Shown here: positions 1 through 6,158 of the stretch, in pieces
How positions within the stretch are numbered: the stretch's first letter is position 1
Layout of the letters: each line of letters starts with the position of its first letter
From: Candidatus Peregrinibacteria bacterium
Lineage (GTDB): Bacteria; Patescibacteriota; Gracilibacteria; Peribacterales; Peribacteraceae
Reading direction: 5' to 3'
DNA: 6,321 nt
Assembly: GCA_016866815.1 (NCBI GenBank)
Contig: VGKZ01000062.1
Span: 1-6,321, forward strand
Notes under the pieces: model-generated
The model's input: the letters and a program-made list of their open reading frames with translations, nothing else
Databases searched by the model: none
What the model was told of the DNA's origin: nothing
Program-made: the position numbers and the translations under genes

Positions 1-684
1 ATAACCGTATGCGACCCATGCACCTTCGGCGATCATAAGATCTACCGGCGTATCCGGTGTGATTTTCTGCACGTTCGGCAGAATGGTCCTCAGGAGAGCA
101 ACAGCTTGATCGATGTCTGCCTTGCTCGTTGTATTCGGGTCGAGTCCGAGCTCAAGAAGGACAGAACCAAGGACGTAGCGCATATCATCCATGAGGACGA
201 TGTGTCCTTTGAAGCGTTCTTCGGCGAGTGTTTTCCAGGAAAGAGCCTTGTCTTTCACAAACTTTGTATTGACTGCGAACCCTGCTGAGCCAAATGCATA
301 GGGAACACTAAAGGACAAATCTGGGTCGAAGTAATTTCCTTTCGCGGATTCTGCAATATTGGCAATGTTAGGAATGGATGCCTTGTCGAGTGCCTCGAGA
401 AGATTGTCTTGCCTCAAGACATCGACCATGTAATCACTCGGTACGACGATGTCATATGTGCCGGGGTTGGCCTTGATTTTAGCGAATGCTTCTTCGTTGC
501 TCTTGAAGAGTTCAACAATAACGTCAGATTCTGTTTGCGCCTCAAAATTACTCACCGTATCCGGAGCCATGTAGTTATCCCAGATCAGAAGGTTCAATTC
601 GTTTCTGGGTGGTTTGGTACTGATGAGAGTAGCGATACAAGCGATGATGACCAGAAGCACGCCAACCTTAACGAATGATCTCAT
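1..684 (-). CDS. potD: PotD-like polyamine ABC transporter substrate-binding protein (3' part outside window)
   Basis: Translating the minus strand from the ATG at 684 gives 228 residues with no stop up to the window edge; E. coli PotD is about 348, so roughly one third is missing. The match to the PotD/PotF family is seen along the whole length: IWDNYMAPDTVSNFE (34-48), SNEEAFAKIK (62-71), YDIVVPSDYMVDVL (77-90), VPYAFGSAGFAVN (127-139), FKGHIVLMDDMR (158-169) and a PNV motif (203-205). PotD family members bind spermidine or putrescine outside the membrane and deliver it to a permease. Ser83 and Tyr85 fall where PotD has ligand-contacting residues, but the Glu following the DDxR motif in E. 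coli PotD is Tyr170 here, so the substrate may differ. The N-terminus is MRSFVK, then a hydrophobic stretch with a lipobox-like IIAC (Cys16), so it is probably a lipoprotein or membrane-anchored. No in-frame start lies upstream and no Shine-Dalgarno is visible. The divergent permease starts 26 bp away. Confidence 0.88.
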   Translation of the reverse strand, partial: MRSFVKVGVLLVIIACIATLISTKPPRNELNLLIWDNYMAPDTVSNFEAQTESDVIVELFKSNEEAFAKIKANPGTYDIVVPSDYMVDVLRQDNLLEALDKASIPNIANIAESAKGNYFDPDLSFSVPYAFGSAGFAVNTKFVKDKALSWKTLAEERFKGHIVLMDDMRYVLGSVLLELGLDPNTTSKADIDQAVALLRTILPNVQKITPDTPVDLMIAEGAWVAYGY

Positions 685-695
685 GATGGATCGAT

Positions 696-701
696 GGGGG
701 A
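696..701 (+). promoter_or_regulatory. Ribosome binding site of the permease gene
   Basis: GGGGGA can pair with the anti-Shine-Dalgarno UCCUCC with one G-U wobble and ends 9 bases before the ATG at 711. It is the only convincing Shine-Dalgarno in the window and favours 711 over the alternative ATG at 747. Confidence 0.45.
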
Positions 702-710
702 AATGAACGT

Positions 711-738
711 ATGATATTCTTGCTTTCTGCCCCTGCAA
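711..738 (-). promoter_or_regulatory. Possible promoter of the potD-like gene
   Basis: On the minus strand, TATCAT (716-711; 5 of 6 to the -10 consensus) is preceded after 16 bp by TTGCAG (738-733; a weak -35). Transcription would start near 704, leaving about 20 bases before the ATG at 684. The whole promoter lies inside the first codons of the divergent permease gene. It is predicted from consensus only. Confidence 0.35.
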
Positions 739-2342
739 GATCATTTATGGCATCTAATAGGCAATCCACGATTTCGGAATTCGACGCGGCATTTCACACT
801 TTGGGAGCAATTCTCGCGATTCTCTCCATCCTGATTCTGCTTGTCATGATGCTCATTCCGTTCCTTACGATCGACCGAGATTTCCACGTGACGCCCGTCT
901 TCAGTCTCGCGAATTTCTATGATGCATGGGATCCCGTGATGGTAGAGGCTATCAGCAATTCGATTCTTCTTTCTGTCATCGCATCTGTATTTGCGATCGC
1001 ATGCGGTTCACTGATCACACGAATGCTCAAACGATATACGACTCCTGTCGCGATCACGATCATTCTTGTCTATGTCGTGAATCCCGTCACGCGTGCGTTT
1101 TCCTACAGTGATCTTTTCACCATCAGAACATCGCTGCAGCAGGGGATCTCACTACTGATCGGTGAGTGGCCGGCACAGATGATCGTTCTTCCTGCGATCA
1201 TTCTCGGTGCACACTATCTGCCGATCTATCTTCTACGTTTTCTCTTTGTCATTCACAAGCGCACAGCTGCACATCATCTGACGGGATTGCTCAATATTCT
1301 GTTTGTTTCGATCCCGGCATTCCTACGCGGATTCCCGATCTCGTTTGCACTATTTTTTCTACTGACTTTTTTTGATTACTGGGTAATCCAGGTTATCAGC
1401 GGAGGAAAAGCGTTGTATTGGTCTCAGATGTTTGAGCAGAAAGCATTCATTGCACGTGATGTCGGGCAGGCGGGCATGCTGATTATCATGGGTCTTGTGC
1501 TGACCGTTCTTGCATATGTTGGTGCATGGCTTGCCTGCAGCGCTCTCAGAATGCTGTGGTGCAAGCTCCGGCCACTACGCATCGTCAGCATCCGGTTCAA
1601 TACCGGATTTCTTCTCGATGCTCTTGGCATTCTCTTGCTGTGTTTCCTGGCATGGCCTCCGGTCTATTCGATGATGCGTCTTGTGCAGATTGTCCAAAAG
1701 GGAAGCGGCTTCACGCTGATAGATGGTGGTATGCGTGCGATTGTTCTCACTCTCATCCTCGCTTCGTCAATCGCAGTAGTCTCCACTGTTCTCTCGTTCA
1801 TCTGCTCAGCGCTCTATCGTGAACGGCCACAAACCTGTCGATGGTGGCTCCCGTCCTTCTACTTCCTTGCCCTTGTTCCAGAGGCTGCGTACGTTCTTTT
1901 CAGTGTGTGTGTCACAGGGCTCGGTCTTCTTCATGGAAGCCCGTACTGGCTATTCTTTCTGATGACATCATTCAGCATGCCGATTAGTTTTTTTCTATGG
2001 GAAAGTCTATGGGGAGAAATTGAAGACCGGAAGCTCTGGATGCTTGCAGGATCACTCCGCGGTCGCACACTCTCGAGTATTGTGCTTGGACTGAAAGAAT
2101 GGAGAGCCTTCTTTGCGCTCACCTTCATCATTAACGTATGGATGACGGTCGATAACGTATTCATAACGAACTTTGCCGCAGGTCCCAAATGGAAGCCGCT
2201 CTCCGCAATAATTTTTACAGCAACGAAGAGGGGATTTTCGGATCAGGAGTTTTTGACGGGTTTTTTTGGTTCACTCTGTATTCTCATTGTCGTCGGTGTT
2301 TCATTTCTTTTCGCACACCGTACGTTACAAGACACCAACTGA
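711..2342 (+). CDS. Two-domain (fused) ABC transporter permease, MetI-like, probably the partner of the PotD-like protein
   Basis: 543 residues, very hydrophobic, with about 12 predicted membrane helices (for example near 31-54, 83-103, 111-126, 205-225, 252-276, 341-366, 378-405, 410-430, 464-486, 515-536). Two halves each resemble one binding-protein-dependent permease domain. The first carries the typical N-SILLSVIASVFAIACGSLI helix and a loop-plus-helix IPAFLRGFPISFALFFLLTFFDYWV (201-225); the second repeats this pattern from about 341 to 540. PotB and PotC are normally separate proteins, so this is a fused version, as in ThiP or FbpB families. The EAA loops that dock on the ATPase are poorly conserved (around 182-205 and 437-465): the usual Gly and Pro are hard to place. 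Divergence from a potD-like gene suggests polyamine or a related cation as substrate, but thiamine or iron cannot be excluded. No ATPase is in the window. Start 711 has a Shine-Dalgarno; ATG 747 is the alternative. Confidence 0.82.
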   Translation: MIFLLSAPARSFMASNRQSTISEFDAAFHTLGAILAILSILILLVMMLIPFLTIDRDFHVTPVFSLANFYDAWDPVMVEAISNSILLSVIASVFAIACGSLITRMLKRYTTPVAITIILVYVVNPVTRAFSYSDLFTIRTSLQQGISLLIGEWPAQMIVLPAIILGAHYLPIYLLRFLFVIHKRTAAHHLTGLLNILFVSIPAFLRGFPISFALFFLLTFFDYWVIQVISGGKALYWSQMFEQKAFIARDVGQAGMLIIMGLVLTVLAYVGAWLACSALRMLWCKLRPLRIVSIRFNTGFLLDALGILLLCFLAWPPVYSMMRLVQIVQKGSGFTLIDGGMRAIVLTLILASSIAVVSTVLSFICSALYRERPQTCRWWLPSFYFLALVPEAAYVLFSVCVTGLGLLHGSPYWLFFLMTSFSMPISFFLWESLWGEIEDRKLWMLAGSLRGRTLSSIVLGLKEWRAFFALTFIINVWMTVDNVFITNFAAGPKWKPLSAIIFTATKRGFSDQEFLTGFFGSLCILIVVGVSFLFAHRTLQDTN

Positions 2343-2347
2343 GCTAA
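2334..2347. repeat. 14-bp copy of the tRNA-His D-arm at the permease stop codon
   Basis: ACCAACTGAGCTAA here is identical to 2436-2449 inside the tRNA-His gene, 102 bp away in the same orientation; with one mismatch the match extends to 17 positions (16 identical). The repeat supplies the TGA stop of the permease gene. On the minus strand it reads TTAGCTCAGTTGGT, the 5' part of a tRNA, but no anticodon or T-arm follows, so it is at most a tRNA remnant. Confidence 0.7.
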
Positions 2348-2378
2348 ACTTCAGTAACGTTGATTTCTGCAGATTGAC

Positions 2379-2456
2379 TGGGGCGAGATAAGGGATTCGA
2401 ACCCTTGACCTACCGGACCACAACCGGACGCTCTAACCAACTGAGCTAATCTCGCC
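2379..2456 (-). tRNA. trnH: tRNA-His (anticodon GUG)
   Basis: The minus strand folds as a full tRNA: acceptor GCGAGAT/ATCTCGC, D-arm GCTC-AGTTGGTTA-GAGC, anticodon loop TTGTGGT with GTG at 2421-2419, T-arm AAGGG-TTCGAAT-CCCTT, and an encoded CCA at 2381-2379. The extra base G-1 (2456) opposite C73 (2382) is the histidine identity element, which makes the assignment firm. Position 27 of the anticodon stem forms a T-T mismatch with 43; the other four pairs are intact. The gene stands alone, convergent with the permease and downstream of the PKD-protein operon on the same strand. A TTGACT box at 2489-2484 could be its -35, but no good -10 follows. Confidence 0.97.
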
Positions 2457-2563
2457 ATGTACTACTTGCTCGCTATGATGAGAAGTCAACGTACCGTAAA
2501 TGTTCCTGTGACTTCCGCATACTACAAGGCAATTGCGCCCTGTGAAAGCGCGGAACCCGGTTA
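2457..2563. other. Intergenic region between tRNA-His and the PKD-protein gene
   Basis: These 107 bases contain no supported gene. An inverted repeat TTCCGC (2513-2518) / GCGGAA (2550-2555) encloses the 8-bp palindrome GCAATTGC and a GCGC/GCGC pair. It lies just after the TAATAA double stop of the upstream minus-strand gene. No T-run follows, so it is not a standard intrinsic terminator, although it could stabilise the 3' end of that mRNA. Confidence 0.3.
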
Positions 2564-4681
2564 TTATGGATGATCTTCCTTTCTCGATTTGGCTGCCGGA
2601 GGAGCAGGTGGGGGCGGAGGCGGTGCCTTCGGCTTTGCGACGTCTTCAGCTTTGATGATTGCTACTGTCTCTTCATCCGGAGCAGCGGCATCGGTGGACT
2701 TTCCCTCTGCTTCCCGCGCCTTCTTATTTTCACGGTAGCGCTGTCTCTTCTGGCGCTTTTTTTCACGGAGGCGTGCTTCTCGTTCCGCTACTGCTGCTGC
2801 GTCGACGGGTGCCTCTGTTGCCGGCTCGGCCGTTTGCACAGTAGGAGCACTCGGTGCAGGTGCCACAGGAGCCTGCGGTGAGATTGCCGCAGCAGGCATC
2901 GCTTTCTGCTCTGCCGGTTTCTGCAGTGGTGTGACGGGTGAGGTTGCGGGTGCAGGTGCCGGAGCGGGCGCTGGAGTCGGAGCTGGTGCCGGAGCAACGG
3001 GAGTCGTCACCACCGATTCTTCGACGATTGGAGCTACGGGAGCGACTGACGGTTCAGGAGTCGGGATTGCTGCGATGACAGTTTCCGGTTCGGGGGTCGG
3101 CGTGTCCGCTGCGAGTGCGACGGGCGGTGGCGCGGTCACTGTCTGGCCTTTGGCTTCTGCTGTTTGTATTCCTGCTTTCAGCCATGCCGGAGCGCTAGAC
3201 ACGTCCGCTTTGAGCTGATCTGCCGATGGTTCCATCGGCGTGTGCGGTGCAGCGGGAGCGGGAGGTGCTACGGGAGTTTCGGGTTCTGCGACAGGTTGCT
3301 GCGGGACAGCCTCGGCGCTCTTCAGCCATTCCGGGGTCTTTTCCTCAGCGGGGGGTTCCACCGGAGGTTCTTCTTCGACCAGAGTCGCAGGTTCCTGCGG
3401 AGGAGCCGGCACTTCGTCGATGACTTCCATGGTGAGGGGTTTGCCTGGGACCGGAGGAGTGCCTACCACCTTTTTCTCAGCTTGCTCCATAGTCTTCTCC
3501 AGAGAGAATCCCTTCTTACGAACTTTTCCAATCAAGAATATTGCTCCAATCCCGATACCTGCGGATACGACGAGGCCCAGGAGGATTTTTACGACCGTTG
3601 AGAGCAGTCCTCCTCCGGAAGATGTTTCCTCTTCTTCCTCTTCCTCCGGTTCTTCGGATGGTTCGTCGGAGACTTCCTCCTCGTCTGCGTCCTCCTGCTG
3701 CAGCCTGTTCACTACGATGTCATCCTTGACGGTGAACAGCGGTTTTCCGGACTGCAGGTCCCGTACGCTGACGCTCACAGTGAACGTACCGCCTTCGGCG
3801 TAGGTATGCACGGGGCGGTCGAGGAGGCTTTGGCCTCCGTCGCCGAAGTTCCAGAGATACAGTTTTGGTTTTCCGTCGTCGGCCTGTGCCGGTCGGAATG
3901 CGAACTGCAGTTTTCCATTGTCACTCTTGAGAACGGCGATCTCTCCTTCCGCGGAGCCCGTGTCCTGCGTCGGGGATTCAGGATTGTCCTGAGGGTTCAC
4001 CGACGCACTGGCACCCGTGACCATACGGATGTCCTGGAACCGCGTCGTTCCGTCCTCCAGAAGCGCACCCGCTTTCATCGAACGTTCCTTCTCTTCCGGA
4101 AACCAGAGGTGGAGAGGGTTGCCCTCCGCGCGGAAGAGCGTGTCTTTCGTTTCATCGTCGTTCATGGTATTGCCGTCGCCGTTACTATCCGACTGTGTGT
4201 CCAGATCGATGGCGAGCACGGTGATATCCTCACGTGCATGCGATGCAAGAATGGTCTGCTTCCCTTCCGCGAGACGGATTTCCCCGTTCACTGCCGGTGG
4301 CGTGAACGTGACGATGTCGTTGACGTTGGCAATCTCCCCCATCCGGGCGTCTTCCGGCCGCCTCTGGCGGACGTTCAACATGAATGTCCGGATGGCGATA
4401 ATGCCGCCGGCTCCGTCACCGATCTGTGCTTCGAGTGTGTAGGTTCCGGCCTGCGCGATTCGTGCCTGGAAAACGTGGGAGCGCGATGCTTCGAGGAAGT
4501 CCTGACCACGGCTGAGAACCCAGCTGAATTCCGCCCCGTCGCGGACCACGCCCTGAATTTCGAAAATCGCACCGACGGGAATATCGATTTCCTCCTGTGC
4601 CGGACCGCCGGCGAGCTGTGCCGATCCTGCCACGGTCAGCATGGCGACGAGAGACGCGGCGAGAACGGAGAGGCGCTTCAT
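2564..4681 (-). CDS. Single-pass membrane protein with PKD domain and long Pro/Ala-rich tail, function unknown
   Basis: 705 residues. In order: signal peptide (1 to about 27, MKRLSVLAASLVAMLTVAGSA); an Ig/PKD-like beta region (34-104); a second beta region holding an acidic loop D159-D176 (DLDTQSDSNGDGNTMNDD) that looks calcium-binding; a clear PKD domain with WNFGDG (277-282) and HTY (292-294); a Glu-rich stalk (329-352, seven Glu in a row); a Gly/Ile-rich membrane helix (about 359-385) followed by KVRKK; then about 315 residues of Pro/Ala/Glu-rich, probably disordered tail. The tail has two P-x-WLK motifs (450-454, 498-502), an alternating Ala-Pro run (563-579), a basic helix (633-658) and six prolines (687-692). 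The positive-inside pattern puts the PKD part outside and the tail in the cytoplasm. The start is the ATG 10 bases after the pilin-like gene's stop; it lacks a Shine-Dalgarno, so translation may be coupled. An upstream ATG at 4708 would overlap that gene. It ends with TAATAA. I recognise no specific family beyond PKD. Confidence 0.88.
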   Translation of the reverse strand: MKRLSVLAASLVAMLTVAGSAQLAGGPAQEEIDIPVGAIFEIQGVVRDGAEFSWVLSRGQDFLEASRSHVFQARIAQAGTYTLEAQIGDGAGGIIAIRTFMLNVRQRRPEDARMGEIANVNDIVTFTPPAVNGEIRLAEGKQTILASHAREDITVLAIDLDTQSDSNGDGNTMNDDETKDTLFRAEGNPLHLWFPEEKERSMKAGALLEDGTTRFQDIRMVTGASASVNPQDNPESPTQDTGSAEGEIAVLKSDNGKLQFAFRPAQADDGKPKLYLWNFGDGGQSLLDRPVHTYAEGGTFTVSVSVRDLQSGKPLFTVKDDIVVNRLQQEDADEEEVSDEPSEEPEEEEEEETSSGGGLLSTVVKILLGLVVSAGIGIGAIFLIGKVRKKGFSLEKTMEQAEKKVVGTPPVPGKPLTMEVIDEVPAPPQEPATLVEEEPPVEPPAEEKTPEWLKSAEAVPQQPVAEPETPVAPPAPAAPHTPMEPSADQLKADVSSAPAWLKAGIQTAEAKGQTVTAPPPVALAADTPTPEPETVIAAIPTPEPSVAPVAPIVEESVVTTPVAPAPAPTPAPAPAPAPATSPVTPLQKPAEQKAMPAAAISPQAPVAPAPSAPTVQTAEPATEAPVDAAAVAEREARLREKKRQKRQRYRENKKAREAEGKSTDAAAPDEETVAIIKAEDVAKPKAPPPPPPAPPAAKSRKEDHP
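2942..2995 (-). repeat. Ala-Pro codon repeat within the PKD-protein tail
   Basis: Residues 563-580 alternate Ala and Pro (with one Thr-Pro), encoded by an imperfect 6-bp unit; on the plus strand this reads as GGTGCA/GGAGCG-like hexamers. It is an extended, stiff linker prone to length change by slippage. Its six-frame shadows (Gly-Ala-rich on the plus strand) are not genes. Confidence 0.7.
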
Positions 4682-4691
4682 AGGTTTGTGT

Positions 4692-5111
4692 TTATGATTG
4701 CCCTGCATCGACCACGATGCGCACGAGGGCTTCTGCGAGGAGAATGATGATGAGACCGACGATGGTGTAGAGGATGATCTTCTTCGCCTTCTCCTTCGCC
4801 TGTTCGTCTCCGAGACTGACAACGAGGTGGATACCAGCGATGACGATGACGATGACGGCAACGAGAGCAAGGAACCTCAGGACGAGGAACAGGATATTCA
4901 ACACCATTGCGCGCAGGTCTTGGTCGCGCGATACTCCCGCGATGCTCGCTGCCTGATCCACACCTGCCTGAATTCCTCCACCGGTGTACACCTGCGCTTC
5001 GGCCGGAAGCGCGAATGGTGTGCAGATACCCAGAAGCAATCCGAGCAGGACTGCAGTGAGAATGACGGGTGAACGTGCCTGTGACATGAGTGGTTTGAGA
5101 AGCAAACGCAT
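4692..5111 (-). CDS. T4SS-pilin-like (VirB2/TrbC-type) small membrane protein
   Basis: 139 residues from the ATG at 5111. A signal peptide has a hydrophobic core (about 15-35) and a likely cleavage site at AEA|Q (37-39). The mature part has a short Gly/Ala segment with an amphipathic stretch (45-66), a membrane helix (about 69-97), a charged loop SLGDEQAKEKAKK (99-111) and a second helix (112-134). This layout of signal peptide, two helices and GDE..KAKK loop is typical of the VirB2/TrbC-like T4SS_pilin proteins that are abundant in candidate-phyla bacteria; whether they build pili there is not established. It is the first gene of an operon with the PKD protein, with a 10-base gap. Start choice: an extended -10 ends 6 bases before this ATG, which would give a leaderless mRNA; the ATG at 5087 (MSQARS) gives an equally good signal peptide. 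A TTG at 5129 is possible but lies upstream of the predicted -10. No Shine-Dalgarno precedes any of them. Confidence 0.82.
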   Translation of the reverse strand: MRLLLKPLMSQARSPVILTAVLLGLLLGICTPFALPAEAQVYTGGGIQAGVDQAASIAGVSRDQDLRAMVLNILFLVLRFLALVAVIVIVIAGIHLVVSLGDEQAKEKAKKIILYTIVGLIIILLAEALVRIVVDAGQS

Positions 5112-5122
5112 CACGATATGAT
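5095..5122 (+). promoter_or_regulatory. Promoter of the M24 aminopeptidase gene
   Basis: TTGAGA (5095-5100; 5 of 6) and TATGAT (5117-5122; 5 of 6) with a 16-bp spacer form the best sigma-70-type promoter in the window. The start point would be near 5129, about 28 bases before the ATG at 5157. This argues against the in-frame ATG at 5118, which sits inside the -10 box. Confidence 0.55.
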
Positions 5123-5126
5123 AGCA
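5118..5126 (-). promoter_or_regulatory. Extended -10 promoter of the pilin-PKD operon
   Basis: The minus strand reads TGCTATCAT (5126-5118): a TGn extension plus a hexamer 5 of 6 to TATAAT. No -35 box is found at 16-18 bp. Transcription would begin at or very near the ATG at 5111. It overlaps the -10 of the divergent peptidase gene base for base. Confidence 0.45.
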
Positions 5127-5156
5127 CAAAACGCTCTTGTACGCTACTGTGTCGCT

Positions 5157-6158
5157 ATGCGTCCCCGAAGCCCAGCACCCCTGTTTAGAGCACTTTCCGT
5201 GCGCACTTTTCTGGTCACAAATACGGTCAATATCCGCTATCTGACGGGTATGAACATGACAGCGGGGACACTCCTCATTACTCCCAACGGATTTCGTCTG
5301 TTTGTAGATGGACGCTACAGCGAAGCGGCTGCGAAATCCTGTTTCAGAGGTATAGAAGTCTGCGCACTGGCAGAACTGGAGAAGTCACTGGCACGGGTTC
5401 GCACATGCGCCTTTGAAGCCGATGAGGTGACAGTTTCACGCTTGGCCAAGTGGAAGAGCAAATTTAAGAATACAAAATTTGTTCAGTCATCGGGCGTCAT
5501 CGAGGAATTCCGGCGGTCGAAAGATGCAGAGGAACTCCGGTGTTTTCGGAAGGCGCAGCGGATCACCGAGGATATTCTGAAGCGCGTTCCAATGCTCCTG
5601 AGGCGTCCGATTTCGGAGGTGCAGGTTTCATGGAAGATCCGCGAATGGGCGATGGAGCTGGGTGCGGATGATATGTCTTTCGAGACGATTGTTGCGTTTG
5701 GGACGCATACAAGCCGCCCGCATCACCGCCCCACGCACAGAGTGCTGCAGAGAGGTCATATCGTGCAGATCGATATGGGTGTGAAGTGCGGCGGGTACTG
5801 CAGTGACCAGAGTGCCGTGTACTTCACCGGTAAGCCTACGCCTCTCCAGAAACGCGTTCACGCTGCTGTTGCCGAGGCATTCTCCGCGTCATGGGCTGCG
5901 GTAAGACCCGGAGTGACGAACCGTGATCTCGACCGCATCGCACGTGCGGTACTCACACGTCATGGCTTTGAGAAATTCTTCGTCCATAGTCTCGGTCACG
6001 GCGTGGGAATGGATATTCACGAGGGTCCAAACCTTTCCATGAAAGCTCCGGAGACGAAGTTACTCAACAATGAAATTGTGACGATTGAACCGGGAGTGTA
6101 CCTGCCCGGCAGGTTTGGCATGAGGCTGGAGAAAGAAATTGTCGTCGGAGGATCGTGA
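5157..6158 (+). CDS. pepP: Xaa-Pro aminopeptidase / prolidase-type M24B metallopeptidase, C-terminus shortened
   Basis: 333 residues from ATG 5157. The N-terminal creatinase-like domain (about 1-115) has VTNTVNIRYLTGM and the FVDGRYSEAA strand. The catalytic pita-bread domain (about 125-333) has all five metal ligands: D206 (VQIDMG), D217 (CSDQSAVYF), H281 (LGHGVG), E311 (IEPGVY) and E325 (MRLEKE); H189 in RPHHRP matches the conserved His before the first ligand. The family removes N-terminal residues preceding proline (or splits Xaa-Pro dipeptides), in the cytoplasm, with two Mn or Co ions; aminopeptidase and prolidase cannot be told apart here. The ATG at 5118 is in frame but lies in the promoter, and family alignment begins near 5157. 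The protein stops 8 residues after E325, shorter than usual, at a TGA apparently created by a palindromic insertion. The active site is complete, so it is probably still active. Confidence 0.9.
   Translation: MRPRSPAPLFRALSVRTFLVTNTVNIRYLTGMNMTAGTLLITPNGFRLFVDGRYSEAAAKSCFRGIEVCALAELEKSLARVRTCAFEADEVTVSRLAKWKSKFKNTKFVQSSGVIEEFRRSKDAEELRCFRKAQRITEDILKRVPMLLRRPISEVQVSWKIREWAMELGADDMSFETIVAFGTHTSRPHHRPTHRVLQRGHIVQIDMGVKCGGYCSDQSAVYFTGKPTPLQKRVHAAVAEAFSASWAAVRPGVTNRDLDRIARAVLTRHGFEKFFVHSLGHGVGMDIHEGPNLSMKAPETKLLNNEIVTIEPGVYLPGRFGMRLEKEIVVGGS

Noticed and set aside
2322..2360. Inverted repeat ACGTTAC / GTAACGT as terminator between permease and tRNA-His
   Set aside because: The 7-bp stem has a 25-base loop and no T-run on either strand.
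2461..2489. Promoter of tRNA-His from TTGACT (2489-2484)
   Set aside because: The -35 is good but no -10 with more than three matches lies at 16-19 bp, and the start would fall at the tRNA's first base.
3625..3647. 23-base pyrimidine run on the plus strand as a possible triplex-forming site
   Set aside because: It is fully explained by Glu codons of the acidic stalk.
2931..3803. Gly/Ala- and Ser-rich plus-strand frames
   Set aside because: They are antisense readings of the Pro/Ala-rich tail; low complexity alone keeps the frames open.
3806..4747. 313-codon plus-strand open frame antisense to the PKD-protein gene
   Set aside because: It is the mirror of a long GC-rich gene with convincing signal peptide and domain order; its own product is Cys/Arg-rich with no recognisable domain or start signal.
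4682..4870. N-terminal extension of the PKD protein to an ATG at 4870
   Set aside because: The extra 63 residues are Ser- and Arg-run shadow of the pilin-like gene in another frame, and the signal peptide starts cleanly at 4681.
6100..6114. Second palindrome-like ACCTGCC-C-GGCAGGT inside pepP
   Set aside because: It encodes the family-conserved YLPGRFG segment, so similarity to the downstream palindrome is probably coincidence.
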